A stretch of DNA of 64,000 bases from CAWDMN01 sp963803155. GTDB taxonomy: Bacteria; Acidobacteriota; Terriglobia; Versatilivoradales; Versatilivoraceae. The notes beneath the pieces were generated by a model that was not told the origin of the DNA, searched no databases, and worked only from the letters and a program-made list of their open reading frames with translations. This document shows, one piece after another, positions 62,650-64,000 of this stretch. Where the stretch lies: NCBI GenBank assembly GCA_963803155.1, contig CAWDMN010000044.1, positions 1 to 64,000 of the forward strand. The letters are read 5' to 3'. Positions within the stretch are counted from its first letter, which is position 1, and each line of letters starts with the position of its first letter. The position numbers were made by a program, and so were the translations under genes.

Positions 62650-63447
62650 TTCACCTTCAAGGGTCCCCGGGAAGAAAAAACAACCCAAAACGATCCTTGA
62701 TAGTTTGCACCAAGTTCCTTGCTTGGAGTGCCGTGTGTAAAGGATTGCCACTGACAATCAAAAAGATATTGCGGGAATTTCCATACATGAAGTGGGTAAT
62801 AAACTCGATGAAACGGGTGGCGTTTAAGTCTCCTTGCCCCAACATGAACCGGAATCTTCCCTGGGCATCAACAGCCGAAAAAATATTTCGCCCAGGTTGA
62901 GCTTTAGATTCATCACCGAAGAAAAGCTGCGAGTTCATTTTTTGGTCATGTTTTTGAATATGGGGATACTTTTCTTGTGCCCAGGTATTTAATCCTTGCG
63001 ATTTTCGGGGTTATTGCCAGATTGGCCTTTCCGGCATTATCCCCATTTGCTACAACATAAGGCATACCGAGGCCTTGCTTAATTGGACACCGTACTTCTC
63101 TGAGATGAGGCGGCGGATCGTTTTGTTGGCCCAAGAGCAGAAGGGCACTCTAGCTGCAGAGGGGTTTTTCGGGCAATGGCATCGGAAAGCCATTTCATTC
63201 TATTAGCATTCAGCTTGGCCGGCCGGCCCCCGCTGTTTTTGGCCTCCAGCGCGTCCCATCCGCCATTACGATGCTCTGCCAACCAATTGTAGAGGGTTCC
63301 GCGGTGAATGCCCAATTGGCGGGATATTGCTTCTGGACTTTCCCCTCTTTGCACTTGGCGGACAGCATGGTGGCGCAGTTCTGTCAGATGCTGAGGTGAA
63401 AGGCTCTGGGTATTTGGAGGTTTTTTTGCCAATTCAAGTTTGGTCAT
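62650..63447 (-). pseudogene. Decayed IS630-family transposase
   Basis: From ATG 63447 (GGGAGGGG before it) the helix-turn-helix N-terminus is intact: LRHHAVRQVQRGESPEAISR, QLGIHRGTLYNWLAEHRNGG and GRPAKLNANRMKWLSDAIAR then KTPLQLE. A frameshift follows near 63140 (the frame of ANKTIRRLISEKYGVQLSKA continues in another register), then at least two stops. The DDE part reappears in a third segment (62657-62938) with FFGDES, RFRFMLGQGDLNATRFIEF and IFLIVSGN; the usual Asp of the second motif (IVDNH) is Ser-Gly here. It ends at LFFLPGDP without the final Glu block. It cannot encode an active transposase. No terminal inverted repeats were identified. Confidence 0.8.
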
Positions 63448-63465
63448 GGCCCCTCCCGCCCCCAA

Positions 63466-63856
63466 TTTCCTGTTTCATCCTTGGGGGGAAAATATTTTTC
63501 TTATAGCACATTATTTTTTAAATGCATTTTTTATTTTGCGACAGATAAAAATCACAGACTCCCAGCGCGACCGGCCGGGCGAATGCTGAGCAAAATCGGC
63601 CTCAGCGCAAATTCGCGAGTCACAACCGCTGACCCCGTATGTGTGGAAATCGGTAACCGAATATCACACTCGTAAATACTTGATCGTCGATAAGACCCCG
63701 TGGATATGAGGAAAGAATATGTCAATGATGATCTGACATGAGGTCAGCGGGAGGGTCGGTTTTAAAAATGTAATGCTTTGGGTGGGCTATAATTTTCGAG
63801 CTGTCCGAGTAGAAATAAGCCTGACTGGACAGGGTTGATGTGCTGGAGGCAGAGCA
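63466..63856. other. Intergenic stretch
   Basis: About 390 bases between the transposase remnant and the last gene. The part at 63490-63540 is AT-rich. I see no gene, clear hairpin or repeat family member. Confidence 0.4.
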
Positions 63857-64000
63857 TTGGCTGAAATCGATTTCATTGGCGCAGAAGACGAAAATCAATA
63901 TCCGAATCGCATGCACGTGATCATTGATTGTGTCCGTCGCTGGAACCTGATCGATGGAGAGGCGATTGAGTTGATCCTTCAAAGCGCAAAGCAAGTGAAG
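63857..64000 (+). CDS. Start of an unrecognised gene, runs off the window
   Basis: A frame from TTG 63857 is open to the end of the window (48 codons). The start is supported by GGAGG seven bases upstream and an in-frame stop just before. The visible N-terminus is acidic (AEIDFIGAEDENQYPNR), then helical (MHVIIDCVRRWNLIDGEAIE). No family is recognised from so short a piece. A minus-strand frame covers the same bases but lacks any signal. Confidence 0.45.
   Translation, partial: MAEIDFIGAEDENQYPNRMHVIIDCVRRWNLIDGEAIELILQSAKQVK

Noticed and set aside
63722..63994. Minus-strand frame at the right edge
   Set aside because: It lies opposite a plus-strand frame with a proper GGAGG-TTG start and carries no recognisable features itself.

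Overview
The window looks like a chromosomal segment of an uncultured bacterium, most likely an Acidobacteriota member. The reasons are a secreted VWFA-related protein of the acidobacterial type, a regulator that joins a winged helix, a TolB-like domain and TPRs, many secreted TPR proteins, remnants of carboxypeptidase-regulatory/TonB-type genes, and many intergenic palindromes. No tRNA, rRNA, CRISPR array or replication origin was seen.

Layout. (1) 1-3.9 kb is a patchwork. An AT-rich island bounded by ~137-bp inverted repeats (90-226 / 1888-2023) carries two divergent unknown genes, one with a histone-fold-like stretch. It is followed by broken pieces of unrelated GC-rich genes: a Tat-leader glycosidase-type 5' end, the 3' part of acetate kinase, and the 3' end of a VWFA-type gene. 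Contig-end chimerism is a serious possibility. (2) 4.0-15.5 kb encodes exported proteins: a haem/PD40/TPR fusion, four TPR proteins on the minus strand (three of them tandem paralogues) and the VWFA protein. (3) 15.6-20.5 kb holds two broken genes, the winged-helix/TPR regulator, a probable outer-membrane protein and a zinc phospholipase C-like protein. (4) 20.8-25.3 kb encodes a large CoA-dehydratase-activase system split over two overlapping genes. (5) 26-38 kb holds a frameshifted multidomain glycosidase-like protein, a GH20-like enzyme, OsmC, a 2H phosphoesterase, a LysE exporter and a radical SAM/SPASM enzyme. The genes are separated by long stretches of dispersed palindromic repeats.

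(6) 38.4-62.6 kb is the most interesting part: about 24 kb of minus-strand signalling genes. Reading with transcription, one operon encodes a periplasmic binding protein, an eight-PAS histidine kinase, a response regulator, a hybrid kinase and an NtrC-type sigma-54 activator. Next comes an operon of a small unknown protein, an MCP, CheW and a haem-domain hybrid kinase. A second, paralogous set follows: small protein, MCP, MCP, CheW and response regulator. Both small-protein genes have a sigma-54 -24/-12 match at the same distance from the start codon. The second set also carries a decayed 3' copy of the activator gene, so the module was duplicated. No CheA, CheR or CheB is present in the window. 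The layout suggests a sensor cascade that turns on chemoreceptor arrays through sigma-54.

(7) 62.6-64 kb has a decayed IS630-type transposase and the start of an unrecognised gene running off the end.
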